Assembly (NCBI GenBank): GCA_902551985.1
Contig: CACDFI010000004.1
Span: forward strand, 62,001 to 126,000
From: an uncultured Pelagibacteraceae bacterium
Lineage (GTDB): Bacteria > Pseudomonadota > Alphaproteobacteria > Pelagibacterales > Pelagibacteraceae
Direction: 5' to 3'
Length of the DNA: 64,000 bases
Below the pieces are notes generated by a model, which was not told where the DNA came from, did not search any database, and worked only from the letters and a program-made list of their open reading frames with translations. A program made the position numbers and the translations under genes. Shown piece by piece: positions 10,220 to 23,233 of this stretch (within the stretch, counting starts at the first letter, position 1; the number at the start of each line of letters is the position of its first letter).

Positions 10220-10881
10220 TTTTCAACTTTCCAATCAGTTTTAAAAGTCACATAATTTACTTGCAAACACCTTCTCTCTTTAATTATTTCTTTCTTTTCC
10301 ATTCCATGCCAAGTATTGGGCCCGCTAGAAAAAAAATATCCATAATTATCTTTATAAGGTAATGTCTTCATTAGCTTTAAATCACTATCATAAAAATCTG
10401 TACCTAGTTCCTCACTTTCATGGTGTTTGTTTACAAATAATAAGCATGACATAAGTTTTTCCTTAATATCACAATGTGGTTTAAGCCAAAAACCCTCTCG
10501 ATCACATATAACCTCAACTCGTACATAAGAATGAGACAAATCTTTATTTATTAATTCAGAAACTTTATGATGTGTCTTTTTACTTTGAAGTTCTTTAATC
10601 AAATTTGTAAGTCCCGGAAATTCTCTGGCATTTTCTTTAGTTACAAAACATCTAAATTTTAAGGCTTGTCCACCATCTGAAATTCCTTCTCTAAATTTTC
10701 CCTCTCCGCCATCTATAGCTCTGGTACCATCATAATTAAGATTATGTTTTGCTGGATCAGAAATATCTGCACTTATTATCTCATTTATTTGATCATCTGT
10801 GAGTGGTTTGTTTAATTCCCAGTGTTCAAATGGATTATCAAATTTTTTTGAGTTGTTTAATATTGATTTTAAAAATGACAT
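10216..10881 (-). CDS. 2-oxoglutarate/Fe(II)-dependent oxygenase-like protein
   Basis: A 221-aa protein with the features of the 2OG-Fe(II) oxygenase superfamily: an HxD iron motif in KPHCDIKEK (around residues 135-143), the distal His in NTWHGM near residue 190, and a following Arg (KERRCLQVNY) that would bind the 2-oxoglutarate carboxylate. There is no signal peptide, so it is probably cytosolic. The substrate cannot be told from sequence. Its ATG shares one base with the stop of the upstream ELM1-family gene (TAATG), so translation is probably coupled. The 3' end overlaps anbu by 4 nt. Confidence 0.78.
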   Translation of the reverse strand: MSFLKSILNNSKKFDNPFEHWELNKPLTDDQINEIISADISDPAKHNLNYDGTRAIDGGEGKFREGISDGGQALKFRCFVTKENAREFPGLTNLIKELQSKKTHHKVSELINKDLSHSYVRVEVICDREGFWLKPHCDIKEKLMSCLLFVNKHHESEELGTDFYDSDLKLMKTLPYKDNYGYFFSSGPNTWHGMEKKEIIKERRCLQVNYVTFKTDWKVEN

Positions 10882-11825
10882 TAATAATTTATTTTTTCTT
10901 TTATAATTTTTGCTACCCTATTAGTTTCATCAAGACTTTGGTAGGTCCAATTTTCGACATCTTCTCCAAGATTTCTAGTAATATTTAAATCTCTAAACAA
11001 ATTTCGAAATCTTTGGAACCGAATGTCATTTTTTTTTGGCAAAATATTTGCAATATAAATAGGTTTTCCTGTTAAAGCGGCTTCAGAGATCATTGAGCTT
11101 GAGTCACAAGTAACTATGATATTTTCTGAAATGGCCAAAGCAGATAAATAGGCTTTTTTATTTACATTCATTATAACTGTATGATTTTCACCAAAAAATT
11201 CTTTTGCATAATGAATGGTATTTAATGGTGTCCTCATTGATGGAATTACGACAAGTTGAAAATCTTTTTTCTTTAAAATCTTATAGAAAATTGAAAAAAT
11301 ATGTTTCATGTTTTTTGTTGAATAATCATAGTATTTGGTTGGCCCACCCATAATTAGGCACCAAATCTTTCTGTTATCTTTTTTTATAAACGAGTTTAAG
11401 TAATCCTTATTTTCTTCTATTTCGTCTTTTGTTAGATAGTGAATTGCACCTTTAGTATTAATTATATTTGAACCACTAATTCCGTCATGTTCGGGTGCTA
11501 CAATAAAATCAAAATAATCAAAGTTTATTTTTGGATTTTGTATATGAATATTAAAAACTTTTTTGTTGGAGATACTTTTTAAATGTATTGATGGAATTAT
11601 ACTTTTTCTTCCACAAGAAATTATTATATCAAAATCTGAATAGTTTATTTTTTTGTAAACATTTTGAGAAATTGGCGTAAATTTTGGTGGAATTAAACTC
11701 CATAAACTTTTAAGTTCAACCTTATGGTGAGTAAAATCAAGATCAAGAGCTTTAGCTAAACCTTCTACTTGGCTAATCATGCCGTGCATGCCCTCAGTCA
11801 ATAATATACCTTTTAATTTGCTCAT
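10881..11825 (-). CDS. ELM1/GtrOC1-like family protein
   Basis: A 314-aa protein of the family known from plant mitochondrial fission factor ELM1 and its bacterial homologues. It has a glycosyltransferase-B-like fold. Visible family features are the N-terminal LLTEGMHGMISQVEGLAKAL, a SCGRKSI stretch near residue 70, IMGGPTKYYDYS near residue 157, and VTCDSSSMISEAALTGKPIYI near residue 238, which resembles the nucleotide-sugar site of GT-B enzymes. The bacterial role is not established. It is coupled to the downstream oxygenase by a one-base overlap and divergent from trxB across 20 bp. Confidence 0.8.
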   Translation of the reverse strand: MSKLKGILLTEGMHGMISQVEGLAKALDLDFTHHKVELKSLWSLIPPKFTPISQNVYKKINYSDFDIIISCGRKSIIPSIHLKSISNKKVFNIHIQNPKINFDYFDFIVAPEHDGISGSNIINTKGAIHYLTKDEIEENKDYLNSFIKKDNRKIWCLIMGGPTKYYDYSTKNMKHIFSIFYKILKKKDFQLVVIPSMRTPLNTIHYAKEFFGENHTVIMNVNKKAYLSALAISENIIVTCDSSSMISEAALTGKPIYIANILPKKNDIRFQRFRNLFRDLNITRNLGEDVENWTYQSLDETNRVAKIIKEKINY

Positions 11826-11845
11826 TATTTACTATATAGACCTGT

Positions 11846-12793
11846 ATGAGTGAAAAACCAACTAAACATACAAAAGTGTTAATAATTGGATCAGGGCCAG
11901 CTGGTTACACTGCAGCTGTTTATGCTGCAAGAGCTATGCTTAAACCAATGTTGGTTGCGGGTATGCAACCGGGTGGTCAATTAACTATAACAACTGATGT
12001 TGAGAACTACCCTGGATTTGCAGATGTTATTCAAGGGCCATGGCTAATGGAACAAATGAGAGAGCAGGCAAAAGCAGTTGGAACCGATTTAGTTGAAGAT
12101 CATATCCAATCAGTAAATTTAAAATCTAAACCGTTTGAGGCGATTGGTGATGGAGGACAAAAATATACTGCGGACTCGATTATAATTTCGACTGGAGCTC
12201 AAGCAAGATGGTTAAACATTGATTCTGAACAAAAATTTAAGGGATTTGGAGTATCAGCTTGTGCAACATGTGATGGCTTTTTTTTCAAAGATAAAACAGT
12301 TGCAGTCGTTGGCGGGGGAAATGCTGCAGTAGAAGAAGCAATGTTTCTTACAAAATTTGCATCAAAGGTACAATTAATTCATAGACGAGATGAACTTAGA
12401 GCTGAAAAACTTTTGCAAAAAAAATTAATGGAAAATAAAAAAATTGAGATTATTTGGGACTCTGTTGTTGAAGAGGTGATAGGTGATGATGAGCCAAAAA
12501 ATGTAAAAGGATTAAAAATTAAAAATGTTAAAACTGATGAAATATCAAATTTAAAGATAGATGGATTATTTATAGCTATTGGACATGATCCCGCTACATC
12601 TTTATTTAAAGATCAGCTGGAAATGGATAGCACAGGCTATTTAATTACTAAAAGCGATTCTACCGAGACTAACATCCCAGGAGTTTACGCAGCTGGAGAT
12701 GTGAAAGATAAAATTTATAGGCAGGCAGTAACTGCAGCAGGAATGGGCTGTATGGCTGCATTAGAGGCAGAGAAATATTTAGCTGCAAATTAA
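11846..12793 (+). CDS. trxB: Thioredoxin-disulfide reductase
   Basis: An FAD flavoenzyme that uses NADPH to reduce thioredoxin. The 315-aa length is typical. An N-terminal FAD-binding GSGPAGYTAA motif is followed by the redox-active pair Cys139-x-x-Cys142 in ACATCDG. The NADPH-binding GGGNAAVEEA comes next, and the C-terminal FAD segment is VYAAGDVKD. A psiE-like gene follows 26 bp later on the same strand. Confidence 0.97.
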   Translation: MSEKPTKHTKVLIIGSGPAGYTAAVYAARAMLKPMLVAGMQPGGQLTITTDVENYPGFADVIQGPWLMEQMREQAKAVGTDLVEDHIQSVNLKSKPFEAIGDGGQKYTADSIIISTGAQARWLNIDSEQKFKGFGVSACATCDGFFFKDKTVAVVGGGNAAVEEAMFLTKFASKVQLIHRRDELRAEKLLQKKLMENKKIEIIWDSVVEEVIGDDEPKNVKGLKIKNVKTDEISNLKIDGLFIAIGHDPATSLFKDQLEMDSTGYLITKSDSTETNIPGVYAAGDVKDKIYRQAVTAAGMGCMAALEAEKYLAAN

Positions 12794-12819
12794 TAGAATT
12801 TCATTTATAAAATAATTTT

Positions 12820-13203
12820 ATGGAGAATATTGTAAAACAAATTCAATTATTGGCTTTAGTAATTATACTTGGGGCTACAGTTATTGCATTCGGTATAGAA
12901 ATATATCAAATGATTGAAGTTCAGAAAGTCACTTTAGCTGATTTGCTGTTACTCTTTCTGTACTTAGAAGTTTTAGCCATGGTCAGAGTATTTTGGGAAA
13001 GTCAATCCATTCAAATAACCTTGCCATTGTTTATTGCTATAACAGCACTAGCTAGATTTATTATATTGCAAGGAAAATCAATAAATCCAGAAGTATTGCT
13101 GTATGAAGCTGGAGCAATTGTACTAATTGCAATAGCTATACTAGTTCTGAGATTTAGGAATTCTCCTGTTTTTGGCTTAGAAAAAAAAAGAAAGTCAAAA
13201 TAG
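12820..13203 (+). CDS. PsiE-like membrane protein
   Basis: A 127-aa integral membrane protein with about four hydrophobic segments (roughly residues 10-30, 40-58, 65-82 and 95-115) and a basic C-terminal tail (GLEKKRKSK). The pattern of short loops and the motif LFLYLEVLAMVRVFWESQSI match the phosphate-starvation-inducible PsiE family. The biochemical function of that family is unknown. It lies between trxB and an epimerase-like gene, all on the plus strand with short gaps. No Pho-box-like element was recognised upstream. Confidence 0.8.
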   Translation: MENIVKQIQLLALVIILGATVIAFGIEIYQMIEVQKVTLADLLLLFLYLEVLAMVRVFWESQSIQITLPLFIAITALARFIILQGKSINPEVLLYEAGAIVLIAIAILVLRFRNSPVFGLEKKRKSK

Positions 13204-13215
13204 TTTTACAATTAC

Positions 13216-17606
<4,391 letters not shown>

Positions 17607-17625
<19 letters not shown>

Positions 17626-18362
17626 TTATTACAGGTGGGGCCACCAGAATTGGAGCTGCTATAGCTAGAAAACTCTCTGGTAAAGGAGTAGAAATAGTTA
17701 TTCATTTCAATAAATCGAAAACAAAAGCAGAAATCCTTAAAAAAGAATTATTACAAAATGGCACAAAGGTTTATTTAGTTAAAGGAGATTTAAGTGTAGA
17801 AAAAGATGTAAACAAAATTGTTAAGTACGCAAAAAGTAAACTTAAATATTTTGACTGTCTGATAAACAACGCATCTCTTTTTGAAAACGATAAACTAGAA
17901 AATTTTACCACTGATAGTTGGGGGTATCATTTAAGAACTAATTTAAGAACACCTGCTCTTTTATCAAAAGAATTTGCTAAAAATATTAGAGCAAAAAATA
18001 ATAATATTATTAATATAATAGATCAAAGAGTATTTAAACTAACACCATACTTTTTTTCTTATACTATCAGTAAAACTGGTCTTTATACTTTGACCAAAAC
18101 TAGCGCAATGAGCTTAGCTCCAAAAATAAGAGTAAATGGAATTGCGCCAGGTCCTACAATAAAAAATAAGAGACAAAGTGAGAAACATTTTAAAAAACAA
18201 TACATAGCAACTCCATTAAAAAGGCAGGTAGATGTTGAACAAATATGTAATGCTGTTGACTTTTTTATAAAAAATATATCTATTACCGGACAGGTGTTGG
18301 CAATAGATAGTGGTCAAAATCTAAACTGGCAAACCCCAGATATAATGGGAGGAAAAGAGTGA
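17607..18362 (+). CDS. SDR oxidoreductase, pteridine-reductase/FolM-like
   Basis: A 251-aa short-chain dehydrogenase. The nucleotide motif reads TGGATRIG, that is TGxxxRxG, which separates pteridine reductases and FolM from ordinary SDRs with TGxxxGxG. The NNAS motif (LINNASLF) lies near residue 90, the catalytic YxxxK in SYTISKTG near residue 150, and a PG motif follows. The likely reaction is NADPH-dependent reduction of dihydropterin or dihydrofolate. This is supported by the next gene, folB, whose GTG start overlaps this stop by 4 nt. The exact substrate is inferred. Confidence 0.82.
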
Positions 18363-18784
18363 AAAAAAGTAACCTAAAAATTGTTAAAATTGAAAAAAGT
18401 AAAGCACTATTTAATTATGAAAAAAAGGTACTTATTAAGGAGCTTATTCTTGACTTAAAACTTGGGTATTTTGATTTTGAAAAAAAAGCTCCCCAGAAAG
18501 TAAAATTTAATTTAGAGGTGAATTATGAGGACAAAAAACCTTCTAACGATAAAGATATTAAATCAATCGTAAACTATGCAAAAATTGTAAAATTGATAAA
18601 AAAACTTATCAAAAATAAACATTATAATTTTCTTGAAACATTAGCGGAAGATGTATTCGATGAACTATTCAAAGACAAAAGAATTGATAAAATAAGTCTT
18701 CAAATTGAGAAATTAGAAATCATGAAAGATTGCTCATCCGTTGGTATTCAAATTTCAAAAAAAAGAAGCCATGATAAGCTCTGA
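18359..18784 (+). CDS. folB: Dihydroneopterin aldolase
   Basis: Converts 7,8-dihydroneopterin to 6-hydroxymethyl-dihydropterin plus glycolaldehyde in folate synthesis. The 141-aa sequence carries the FolB pattern: [18 protein letters not shown], the [14 protein letters not shown] segment, the catalytic-site FLETLAEDV near residue 90, and [19 protein letters not shown] at the C-terminus. The start is GTG (18359), overlapping the SDR gene by 4 nt. The N-terminus is about 20 residues longer than in compact FolB proteins. The 3' end overlaps uvrC. Confidence 0.88.
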   Translation: MKKSNLKIVKIEKSKALFNYEKKVLIKELILDLKLGYFDFEKKAPQKVKFNLEVNYEDKKPSNDKDIKSIVNYAKIVKLIKKLIKNKHYNFLETLAEDVFDELFKDKRIDKISLQIEKLEIMKDCSSVGIQISKKRSHDKL

Positions 18785-20606
18785 TATCGGTAAAGAGGCG
18801 ATAAAAAAAGAGTTACCGCTTATACCTAAACTTCCTGGGGTATATAGAATGTTAAATTCTAAAAACGAAATACTTTACGTTGGCAAGGCAAAAAACTTAC
18901 CAAATAGATTAAAGAGTTATGTATCAGAGAAAAATCATATTATCAGAACTGAAAGAATGTTATCTCAAACAACTAAGATTGAGATTACTAGTACCTCAAA
19001 TGAGAGCGAGGCTCTACTTTTAGAAGCAAACTTAATTAAAAAGTATAAACCTAGATTTAATATTCTACTTAGAGACGATAAATCATTTCCATTTATTTTT
19101 ATTGGTAATCAAGATAAATGGCCTCAAATTAGACGGCACAGAGGAAAAAAAACTAAAGAAGGTTTTTATTTTGGACCATTTGCTTCGGCAGGATCCGCAA
19201 ACTGGACCATCAAAATGATACAAAAAATTTTTCAGCTTAGAGTTTGTGATGATACAGTTTTTAAAAAAAGAGAGAGACCGTGTATCCTTTATCAAATTAA
19301 GCGTTGTTCTGGGCCATGTGTTGGATATATAGAAGAGGATGAATATAAGCTGTCTGTAGACAACGCAATTGAGTTCGTATCAGGGAAATCAAGAAAAATT
19401 CAAAAAAATTTATCAAACCAAATGGAAAAGGCTAGTGAAGATTTAGATTTTGAAAAAGCTGCAATATTAAGAGATAGAATAAAATCTTTAAATATTATTC
19501 AGTCATCTCAAAGAATAAATGAGGCAAATTTAGTAGAGGCCGATGTCATAGCTGGCTACAAAAAGTCTGGAAAAACTTGTATTCAGGTTTTTTTCTATAG
19601 ATCAAAACAAAACTGGGGTAATCAAGCTTTTTTTCCGAAACATGATCCAGATGATAATATTAAAGAAATTCTTAACTCCTTTGTTTCTCAATTCTATGAA
19701 AACAAAAGTGTGCCGAGTTCTATTATTTTAAGCGAAGATATTAAAGAAAAATTTTTAATTGAAAAAACACTTTCACAAAAAGAGAATAAAGAAATAAATA
19801 TTTCTGTAGCGAAAAAAGGATCGAAACTTAAAGTTGTAAATCAAGCACTTAAAAATGCAAAAGACAGCTTAAATAGAAAAATTTACGAAAGCCAAAATAA
19901 TAAGGAGTTATTTGAAAAAGTATCTAAAAAATTTGATTTAGAAAATAATATTAATTTAGTTGAAGTTTATGACAACAGTCATATTCAGGGTACCAACAGT
20001 GTTGGTGCACTCATTACATTTGGTGAGGAAGGTTTTATAAAAAAAAGATATAGAAAATTTAATATTAAAATAAAAAAAAATGAACAGGATGATTATGGGA
20101 TGATGCGAGAGGTTTTAAATAGAAGATTTAAAAGAGCTGTACAAGAAAAAGATAATTATTTGACTATGCCAGATTTGGTTATAATCGATGGAGGAAAAGG
20201 ACAATATTCTGTAGCTAGAGAAACACTTAATGAACTTGGGTTACATGATATTCCTATGATAGCAATTGCTAAGGGTAAATTTAGAAATAGTGGAAATGAG
20301 ACTTTTTTTCATAATGGCAAAGAATTTAAGTTTGAAAAGAATGACCCTACTCTATTTTTCTTACAAAGATTAAGAGATGAGTCTCATAGATTCGCTATTA
20401 GCGCTCATAGAGCTAAAAGGAAAAAAGGTATTAGCAAGTCTTTACTTGATCAAATTGATGGTATCGGATCTATAAGAAAAAGAGCTCTTTTAAACCATTT
20501 CGGCTCAGCAAGAGCTGTTGAGTCAGCTAGCTTAGATGAGATAAAAACTGTTGAAGGAGTTGAAGAAAAAGTTGCTAAAAAGATATATAATTTCTTTCAC
20601 GAATGA
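18771..20606 (+). CDS. uvrC: Excinuclease ABC subunit UvrC
   Basis: Dual endonuclease that incises on both sides of a lesion marked by UvrB. At 611 aa, domains in order are an N-terminal GIY-YIG nuclease ([22 protein letters not shown]), a Cys-rich stretch ([17 protein letters not shown]), a UVR domain ([13 protein letters not shown]), an RNase-H-like endonuclease ([23 protein letters not shown]) and a C-terminal helix-hairpin-helix pair. The ATG at 18771 ([15 protein letters not shown]) fits the family better than a TTG ten codons upstream. It overlaps folB by 14 nt and pgsA by 4 nt. Confidence 0.97.
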   Translation: MISSDIGKEAIKKELPLIPKLPGVYRMLNSKNEILYVGKAKNLPNRLKSYVSEKNHIIRTERMLSQTTKIEITSTSNESEALLLEANLIKKYKPRFNILLRDDKSFPFIFIGNQDKWPQIRRHRGKKTKEGFYFGPFASAGSANWTIKMIQKIFQLRVCDDTVFKKRERPCILYQIKRCSGPCVGYIEEDEYKLSVDNAIEFVSGKSRKIQKNLSNQMEKASEDLDFEKAAILRDRIKSLNIIQSSQRINEANLVEADVIAGYKKSGKTCIQVFFYRSKQNWGNQAFFPKHDPDDNIKEILNSFVSQFYENKSVPSSIILSEDIKEKFLIEKTLSQKENKEINISVAKKGSKLKVVNQALKNAKDSLNRKIYESQNNKELFEKVSKKFDLENNINLVEVYDNSHIQGTNSVGALITFGEEGFIKKRYRKFNIKIKKNEQDDYGMMREVLNRRFKRAVQEKDNYLTMPDLVIIDGGKGQYSVARETLNELGLHDIPMIAIAKGKFRNSGNETFFHNGKEFKFEKNDPTLFFLQRLRDESHRFAISAHRAKRKKGISKSLLDQIDGIGSIRKRALLNHFGSARAVESASLDEIKTVEGVEEKVAKKIYNFFHE

Positions 20607-21187
20607 AAATCAAAATTCCAAATTATTTAACAATTGGCAGAATAATAATTGTTCCAATATTTGTATTTACTTTTTATTTACCTGGCTTTTATGGAGATAT
20701 AATTCCTTTTGCATTGTTCGTAATTGCTTCATTTACTGATTTCTTAGATGGACTTTTAGCAAGAATGTTCAAAGAAGAATCTAAACTTGGTGAGTTATTA
20801 GATCCAATTGCTGATAAAATTATAGTTGCTACAGCATTAATATTATTAGTAATGGATGGTACTATTAAAAACTATGAGGTAATAGCCGCGATAATAATTC
20901 TTACAAGAGAAATATTAATTTCTGGCTTAAGAGAATTTTTAGCAAAAGGTAGAGTTAAACTTCCTGTTTCAAGTTTAGCAAAAGTAAAAACTTTTCTCCA
21001 AATGTTTTCAATTTCTATTTTGCTAACTGGTGAAACAGGAAATAAAATTATTAATTTTCAGGACTATAATGCTCAAACCATTGGTATAATTTTATTATGG
21101 CTCTCTGCTTTTCTTACTTTATATACTGGATATGAATACTTAAGAAAAGGAATTGACCATGCTATATCTGAGGATAATAAAAATTAA
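20603..21187 (+). CDS. pgsA: CDP-diacylglycerol-glycerol-3-phosphate 3-phosphatidyltransferase
   Basis: Inner-membrane enzyme that makes phosphatidylglycerol phosphate, the committed step to phosphatidylglycerol. The 194-aa protein has several membrane segments. The CDP-alcohol phosphotransferase signature DG(x2)AR(x8)G(x3)D(x3)D lies at about residues 48-72 (DGLLARMF, then [10 protein letters not shown]). It begins inside the last codons of uvrC, as in many proteobacteria where uvrC-pgsA are coupled. Its stop shares 4 nt (TTAA) with the convergent ilvE stop. Confidence 0.96.
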   Translation: MKIKIPNYLTIGRIIIVPIFVFTFYLPGFYGDIIPFALFVIASFTDFLDGLLARMFKEESKLGELLDPIADKIIVATALILLVMDGTIKNYEVIAAIIILTREILISGLREFLAKGRVKLPVSSLAKVKTFLQMFSISILLTGETGNKIINFQDYNAQTIGIILLWLSAFLTLYTGYEYLRKGIDHAISEDNKN

Positions 21188-22065
21188 GCAGCTTTCTTTT
21201 TTCTCACTAGTTTTCCATAACTTGCTGAAAGATCCAAAATAAGATCACAAACTTTATAATTATTTTCGGCAATTTGGGATATAGGTGTTATTTCAGCTGC
21301 TGTTCCAGTTAGGAAACATCCCTCAAAATTTGATAATTCTTCTGGTTTAATTTTTCTTTCATGGACTTTTATATTTTTTGATTTTGCTAATTCAATTACA
21401 GTTTGTCTTGTAATTCCATTTAAGAAAGAGTCTGGAGTAGGAGTATGGAGTTCTCCTTTTTTATCTTTAAAAAAAATATTAGCACTGGTGGACTCTGCTA
21501 CATTATCCTCATGATCCAACATTAAAGACTCACTGTATCCTTGTCTTTCGGCCTCATGTTTAGAAAGCGTACAAATCATGTACAGTCCTGCAGCTTTACT
21601 ATCCCAAGGTATAGTATTTGGCGCTGGTCTTCTCCAATTAGAGATATTTAATTTAATTCCTTCTGTTTTCAACTTAGGATCGAAATAATCCCCCCACTCC
21701 CAAGTAGCAACTGCTACATTTATTTTTGTTTTCTGAGCTGATACACCCATCATTTCACTTCCTCGCCAAGCAAAAGGTCTTACATAACCGTTCTGCACTT
21801 TCTGAATTTTAATAATTTGGTTACAGGCTTTATTAATTTCATCTTTAGTGTAAGGAATGGCTATATCCAATCTTTTAGCAGAATAAAATAATCTATCAGT
21901 ATGTTCTTCTAATTTAAAAATTTCTCCCTCATAAACTCTCAATCCTTCAAAAACTAAACTTGCATAATGAAGTCCATGGCTTATCACGTGGAGTTTTGCA
22001 TCTTGCCATTCAACAAGATCGCCATTGTACCAGATTTTACCCTCTCTTTTGTCAAACGGTATCAT
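21184..22065 (-). CDS. ilvE: Branched-chain amino acid aminotransferase
   Basis: PLP enzyme catalysing the last step of valine, leucine and isoleucine synthesis. The 293-aa product has the fold-type IV pattern: LHYASLVFEGLRVYEG near residue 32, PFAWRG near residue 98, the PLP Lys in WDSKAAGLY near residue 157, EGYSESLMLDHEDNVAEST-type residues (key E near 192), and FLTGTAAEITPI near residue 250. The ATG at 22065 is well placed. It is divergent from the MarR-type regulator gene across 60 bp. Confidence 0.94.
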   Translation of the reverse strand: MIPFDKREGKIWYNGDLVEWQDAKLHVISHGLHYASLVFEGLRVYEGEIFKLEEHTDRLFYSAKRLDIAIPYTKDEINKACNQIIKIQKVQNGYVRPFAWRGSEMMGVSAQKTKINVAVATWEWGDYFDPKLKTEGIKLNISNWRRPAPNTIPWDSKAAGLYMICTLSKHEAERQGYSESLMLDHEDNVAESTSANIFFKDKKGELHTPTPDSFLNGITRQTVIELAKSKNIKVHERKIKPEELSNFEGCFLTGTAAEITPISQIAENNYKVCDLILDLSASYGKLVRKKKAA

Positions 22066-22075
22066 ATGATTTTTT

Positions 22076-22104
22076 TTTAGAAAAAATATCTTTGTATATA
22101 TAAT
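22076..22104 (+). promoter_or_regulatory. Possible sigma-70 promoter for the MarR/response-regulator operon
   Basis: TTTAGA (22076-22081), a 17-bp spacer and a perfect TATAAT (22099-22104). The ATG of the MarR-type gene lies 21 bp after the -10 box. Only 60 bp separate this gene from the divergent ilvE start, so a bound regulator could affect both. Confidence 0.5.
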
Positions 22105-22125
22105 ATGTCAATATAACTTACCATT

Positions 22126-22569
22126 ATGAAAAAACTTTTATATCTAAAAGATCATCAATTAAAAGAATATATAGAAAAAATATTCAATGGATATAGAGAA
22201 ACTGTCGCTGATGCCAAAAAAATTTTAGATAAACACGCATTAGGAACTGCTCACAATAAAGTAATTCATCTAATATCTTTATATGAAGGGATAACAATTT
22301 CAACTTTATTAAGAAAACTTAAAGTAACTAAGCAAAGTTTGAATAGAGTTTTAAATGATTTAGTAGAAATAAAGGCAATAGAATTTAAAAGAGACGAGAT
22401 AGATACTAGAGTCAAACATGTGTATTTAACCGAAGAGGGAGAAAAAATTTTTAATGAAATATTTTCAGTTCAAAAAAAAAGAATTTATGATGCATTTTTA
22501 AGTTCTAAGTCTGATGATGTAATAAGTTTTGATAAAGTACTTAAAAAAATTATTAATGAAAAAGTTTAA
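22126..22569 (+). CDS. MarR-family transcriptional regulator, PetP-like
   Basis: A 147-aa winged helix-turn-helix DNA-binding protein. The recognition region is ISTLLRKLKVTKQSLNRVLNDL (approximately residues 51-73) and the wing carries KRDEIDTRVKHVYLTEEGE, a classic MarR pattern. Next comes an OmpR-type response regulator whose ATG lies 14 nt inside this gene. In Rhodobacter, a MarR-like PetP and an OmpR-like PetR form such a pair and are needed for cytochrome bc1 expression. By context this is a PetP homologue, but its targets are not shown. Confidence 0.82.
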   Translation: MKKLLYLKDHQLKEYIEKIFNGYRETVADAKKILDKHALGTAHNKVIHLISLYEGITISTLLRKLKVTKQSLNRVLNDLVEIKAIEFKRDEIDTRVKHVYLTEEGEKIFNEIFSVQKKRIYDAFLSSKSDDVISFDKVLKKIINEKV

Positions 22570-23233
22570 AGCTCATATATTAATAGTTGATGATGATGAT
22601 AGAATAAGAGATCTCGTAAAAGAATACCTTAGTCAAAATAATTATCTTGTTTCAACCGCTAAAGATGCAAACGACGCTTCTGACAAAATAAAAATAATTA
22701 AATTTGATTTAATAGTTTTAGACATAATGATGCCTGGTAAAACAGGATTAGAATTCACTAATGAATTTAAAAATAAAATTAATACACCTATTTTGCTATT
22801 AACTGCTAAAGGAGAACCGGCAGAGAGAATAGAGGGATTAGAATTAGGGGCAGATGATTATTTGACTAAACCTTTTGAACCTAAAGAATTAATTTTAAGA
22901 ATAAACAATATTTTAAGCAAAACTAAATCATTAGAATTTAAAAAAGTTATTGAATTTGGAAATATAAAAATAGACCTTAAAAAACAATTTATTTATAGAA
23001 ATGACCTAAATTTAAAAATTAATAATACCGAAACGGTGATTTTGGAAAAAATGATAAATTCTCCAGGTAAAATATTTAAACGAGATGAAATAGCAAACTT
23101 AATTGATTTGAATAAAGAAAGATCAATTGATGTAATTGTAACTAGATTGAGAAAAAAAATTGAGGAAAGTCCTAAAAATCCTAAATATCTTCAAACAATA
23201 AGAGGAGAAGGATATGTCCTTTGGATTGAGTAA
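22556..23233 (+). CDS. OmpR-family response regulator, PetR-like
   Basis: A 225-aa two-component response regulator. The receiver domain has the acidic cluster VDDDD (residues 11-15), the phospho-acceptor Asp56 in IVLDIMMPG, and the switch Lys in YLTKPFEP. The C-terminal winged helix (residues ~130-225) contains RSIDVIVTRLRKKIE and TIRGEGYVL. I take ATG 22556 (MKKFKAHILIVDDD) rather than an upstream TTG at 22529. It overlaps both the MarR gene (14 nt) and the kinase gene (20 nt), so all three are probably co-translated. Context suggests PetR, which may act on petABC about 7 kb away. Confidence 0.92.
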   Translation: MKKFKAHILIVDDDDRIRDLVKEYLSQNNYLVSTAKDANDASDKIKIIKFDLIVLDIMMPGKTGLEFTNEFKNKINTPILLLTAKGEPAERIEGLELGADDYLTKPFEPKELILRINNILSKTKSLEFKKVIEFGNIKIDLKKQFIYRNDLNLKINNTETVILEKMINSPGKIFKRDEIANLIDLNKERSIDVIVTRLRKKIEESPKNPKYLQTIRGEGYVLWIE

